Assembly (NCBI GenBank): GCA_002374055.1
Contig: DFLA01000029.1
Coordinates: 30,178 to 41,364, forward strand
Reading direction: 5' to 3'
DNA from: Caryophanales bacterium UBA3631
GTDB lineage: Bacteria > Bacillota_I > Bacilli_A > RF39 > UBA660
DNA: 11,187 bases
How positions within the stretch are numbered: the stretch's first letter is position 1; every line of letters begins with the position of its first letter. Both the position numbers and the translations under genes were made by a program. The notes beneath the pieces were generated by a model, which saw only the letters and a program-made list of their open reading frames with translations, was not told the DNA's origin and made no database searches. Shown here piece by piece: positions 9,707 to 11,187 of this stretch.

Positions 9707-10152
9707 AAAACAGCCTCACATAATTCTTCATACTCTTTACCATAAGCATTTATAATAAGACTTCTTTTATTCTCATCAATAACTTTAATTTTTATATCCA
9801 ATCTATTTTTAGGAAGAATATCCTTTATATTATCAGCCCATTCAATAATACAAACTCCACCTTTATCAAAATACTCTTCAATACCAATATCAGAACTATC
9901 TTCATCTAATCTATATACATCCATATGATATAAAGGCATATCACCCTCATATTCTTTAATTATAGTAAAAGTTGGAGAAGTTATAGTATCAGATATCTCC
10001 ATAGCTTGAGCAAATCCTTTAGTAAAAATAGTCTTACCACTTCCTAATTCACCATTCAAACAAATAACCATATTTGGAAATTTCTCAGACTCAAAATTTT
10101 GAGCGAGTTCAATTGTTTCTTCTTCACTGCTTGTTATAATTTTATATTCCAT
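9703..10152 (-). CDS. tsaE: t6A biosynthesis ATPase TsaE
   Basis: TsaE is the P-loop ATPase that binds the TsaB-TsaD dimer and is needed for repeated rounds of t6A synthesis. The 149-residue protein has Walker A GELGSGKT (34-41), the family signature SPTFTI (59-64), HMDVYRL (76-82) and the E104-W105 pair in CIIEWADNI that serves as the Walker B equivalent. Length and motif order are typical. It is the first gene of the operon, with GGTGAT (10156-10161) three bases before the ATG, a consensus-like promoter immediately upstream and a leader of only about 10 bases. It ends in TGA, which shows that TGA is a stop in this organism. Confidence 0.95.
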   Translation of the reverse strand: MEYKIITSSEEETIELAQNFESEKFPNMVICLNGELGSGKTIFTKGFAQAMEISDTITSPTFTIIKEYEGDMPLYHMDVYRLDEDSSDIGIEEYFDKGGVCIIEWADNIKDILPKNRLDIKIKVIDENKRSLIINAYGKEYEELCEAVL

Positions 10153-10168
10153 TTTATCACCATATATA

Positions 10169-10197
10169 ATTATATAAAAAAAACTCTATCATATCAA
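10169..10197 (-). promoter_or_regulatory. Promoter of the tsaE operon overlapping a terminator
   Basis: The minus strand carries TTGATA (10197-10192), a 17-base spacer and TATAAT (10174-10169), which is one mismatch from consensus in the -35 and none in the -10. The -35 hexamer is formed by the loop and last left-arm base of the preceding terminator, and the spacer is the right arm plus the T-tract. Confidence 0.8.
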
Positions 10198-10205
10198 TAG
10201 AGTTT
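10176..10205 (-). terminator. Intrinsic terminator of the coiled-coil protein gene
   Basis: A 9-bp stem (AAACTCTAT at 10205-10197 with ATAGAGTTT at 10189-10181) has a 7-base loop and is followed by a T-run (8 in total from inside the arm). It lies 17 bases after the stop at 10223 and has the same stem sequence as the terminator behind 5S rRNA. Confidence 0.88.
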
Positions 10206-10222
10206 ATGAATTTAAAATTATT

Positions 10223-10909
10223 TTATCTTTGTGGTCCTTGATATTCGTTTTGCATAGTAGTACTATTTAATACTTGTTTTATCATTTGAACTATTTCAGA
10301 TGGTGATTTATCTTCTATTTCAGAACACAAAGTCTCGATTATTTGACTACCACCATAATTAAGATAATTTACTTGAGCAACTAATTTATATACATTATAA
10401 GCATCATTTTCAGCATAGTTGTTTTTTGACATTCTAGCAAGAGCTACACTAGAAAGATATTTAACCTTCAAAACAAGAATACTATTTAAATATTTTTCTA
10501 ATTTTTCAGAGTTAATATTATTCAAGCTTATTATAAACGCTAAATCAGCTGATGACAATAAATTGCTTTCTTGTAAAGATTTTTGATCCAATTGTTCAAT
10601 TTCTACACATTGTTCTTTTTTTTCTGCTTCTAAACTACTAACTTTTTCCACTGCTTGTTGAAGTGATTTAATTTCTCCAAACATACCTTTAATTTCACTT
10701 AACTGTTGTTTTTTTGTAGTCTCTAATTCAATTAATCTTTTATAAATATCTTCTAATATTTTTTCTAATTTCCACATTCCTTTACACAAATCAGTACAAT
10801 AATAAAGATAGCCAAACCAATCACTAACTTTTCCAGTTGATGAGTCTGTAAATCTTGTATCCACTAAACGAATTTTTTTTTGAACATTTTCATTTTTTTT
10901 TCCTTCCAT
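10223..10909 (-). CDS. Unrecognised coiled-coil protein, 228 residues
   Basis: I do not recognise this protein. Residues 1-44 are polar with a short aromatic patch (WFGYLYYCTDLCKGMW, 31-46) containing two cysteines. Residues about 45-113 are rich in Glu, Lys, Leu and Gln with a heptad-like pattern and probably form a coiled coil. Residues about 120-215 look like a helical domain (ADLAFIISLNNI, LVLKVKYLSSVALARM). The tail ends NEYQGPQR. No signal peptide or convincing membrane helix is seen, so it is probably cytoplasmic, and there is no catalytic motif. The ATG at 10909 has GGAGG (10917-10921) seven bases upstream and its own promoter. Terminators on both sides make it a single-gene unit between the rRNA operon and the tsa operon. 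It could be a structural or adaptor protein, or a cargo gene inserted behind the rRNA operon, but neither is shown. Confidence 0.8.
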   Translation of the reverse strand: MEGKKNENVQKKIRLVDTRFTDSSTGKVSDWFGYLYYCTDLCKGMWKLEKILEDIYKRLIELETTKKQQLSEIKGMFGEIKSLQQAVEKVSSLEAEKKEQCVEIEQLDQKSLQESNLLSSADLAFIISLNNINSEKLEKYLNSILVLKVKYLSSVALARMSKNNYAENDAYNVYKLVAQVNYLNYGGSQIIETLCSEIEDKSPSEIVQMIKQVLNSTTMQNEYQGPQR

Positions 10910-10931
10910 GTTTTTGCCTCCATAGTTTCAT

Positions 10932-10960
10932 ATTATATCAAATTATATATTTAGATACAA
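10932..10960 (-). promoter_or_regulatory. Promoter of the coiled-coil protein gene
   Basis: Minus strand: TTGTAT (10960-10955), a 17-base spacer, then TATAAT (10937-10932) extended by TG to TGATATAAT (10940-10932). The same extended -10 occurs before the repeat-protein gene at 282-290. The start would fall near 10925, just ahead of the GGAGG ribosome binding site at 10917-10921. The -35 begins two bases after the T-tract of the rRNA terminator. Confidence 0.75.
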
Positions 10961-10961
10961 T

Positions 10962-10985
10962 AAAAAACTCTAAAAAATAGAGTTT
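10962..10985 (-). terminator. Intrinsic terminator of the rRNA operon
   Basis: The stem is AAACTCTA (10985-10978) with TAGAGTTT (10972-10965), with a five-T loop, and the right arm runs into a T6 tract (10967-10962). It lies about 20 bases after the 3' end of 5S rRNA. Confidence 0.85.
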
Positions 10986-11004
10986 AAAAAACATAAAAAA
11001 AAAA

Positions 11005-11107
11005 TTGGCAACTTGCTATCTTCGCTAAAAACTATTTTCGCCGTTAAAGAGCTTAACTTCTGTGTTCGGGATGGGAACAGGTGTATCCTCTTTGCTATTG
11101 TCACCAA
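11005..11107 (-). rRNA. rrf: 5S ribosomal RNA
   Basis: The minus strand starts TTGGTGACAATAGC and ends GCAAGTTGCCAA, which pair as helix I. The conserved core includes ACACCTGTTCCCATCCCGAA and CACAGAAGTTAAGCTC. Flanking A/T bases could extend the terminal helix to about 11003-11109. At 103-107 nt it is clearly shorter than the 116-117 nt of typical Bacilli and closer to the short 5S rRNAs of Mollicutes; the shortening is in the 3' half between the AAGCTC core and the terminal helix. Confidence 0.95.
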
Positions 11108-11117
11108 TTTAATATAT

Positions 11118-11133
11118 AGAGAAATTATTCTCT
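11118..11133 (-). other. Hairpin in the 23S-5S spacer
   Basis: AGAGAA (11133-11128) pairs with TTCTCT (11123-11118) around a four-base loop, just before the 5S gene. It may help processing of the rRNA precursor; no T-run follows, so it is not a terminator. The rest of the spacer (11108-11177) shows no gene or tRNA. Confidence 0.45.
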
Positions 11134-11177
11134 GAAAACATGATAATGTGTAATCTTCATCCTTGAAAAAATAATAT

Positions 11178-11187
11178 GATTAAATCC
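11178..11187 (-). rRNA. rrl: Probable last bases of 23S rRNA (partial)
   Basis: On the minus strand the window begins GGATTTAATC, which resembles the 3' terminal strand of 23S rRNA helix 1 (GGACTTAA-like in Firmicutes). The position about 70 bases before 5S fits the usual 16S-23S-5S order. Only ten bases are present, so this rests mainly on context. Confidence 0.4.

Noticed and set aside
10223..10240. Link between the QGPQR tail of the coiled-coil protein and the NQGP repeats at the left edge
   Set aside because: Only three shared residues (QGP) in low-complexity sequence; not enough to suggest a relation.

Overview
The window reads as chromosomal sequence from a very AT-rich, low-GC Firmicute, probably a fermentative Bacilli or Mollicutes-related lineage. 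Four things point there: the strong A+T bias, the Firmicutes-style pcrA-ligA neighbourhood, a pyruvate formate-lyase system, and an unusually short 5S rRNA of about 103-107 nt. The standard code is used, because tsaE ends in TGA. All genes, including the rRNA, lie on the minus strand, so the window reads from right to left. I cannot place it at genus level.

In order of transcription: the probable 3' end of 23S rRNA (11178-11187), a spacer with a small hairpin, 5S rRNA (11005-11107) and its terminator. Next comes a single-gene unit encoding an unrecognised coiled-coil protein (10223-10909), with terminators of nearly the same stem sequence on both sides. Then follows the tightly packed operon tsaE-tsaB-rimI-tsaD (10152-7687). 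It encodes three proteins of tRNA t6A37 synthesis plus a GNAT acetyltransferase, and ends at a strong terminator that contains the tsaD stop codon. After it come pcrA (DNA helicase, 7599-5506), a 51-residue single-pass membrane protein (5443-5288), ligA (NAD-dependent DNA ligase), pflB and pflA (pyruvate formate-lyase and its radical-SAM activase). At the left edge is the start of an Asn/Gln/Pro-rich protein with 16-residue tandem repeats, cut by the window boundary.

Most genes are conserved housekeeping genes. The less ordinary signals are the membrane micro-ORF between pcrA and ligA; three alternating AACATAT/ATATGTT half-sites over that gene's promoter; a promoter whose -35 hexamer sits in the loop of the preceding terminator; a ribosome binding site for pflB formed by the last two glycine codons of ligA; the orphan coiled-coil gene behind the rRNA operon; and the tandem-repeat protein at the left edge. 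I see no CRISPR array, transposon, tRNA, toxin-antitoxin pair or recognisable defence system, and no evidence here for a wholly new multi-gene system.
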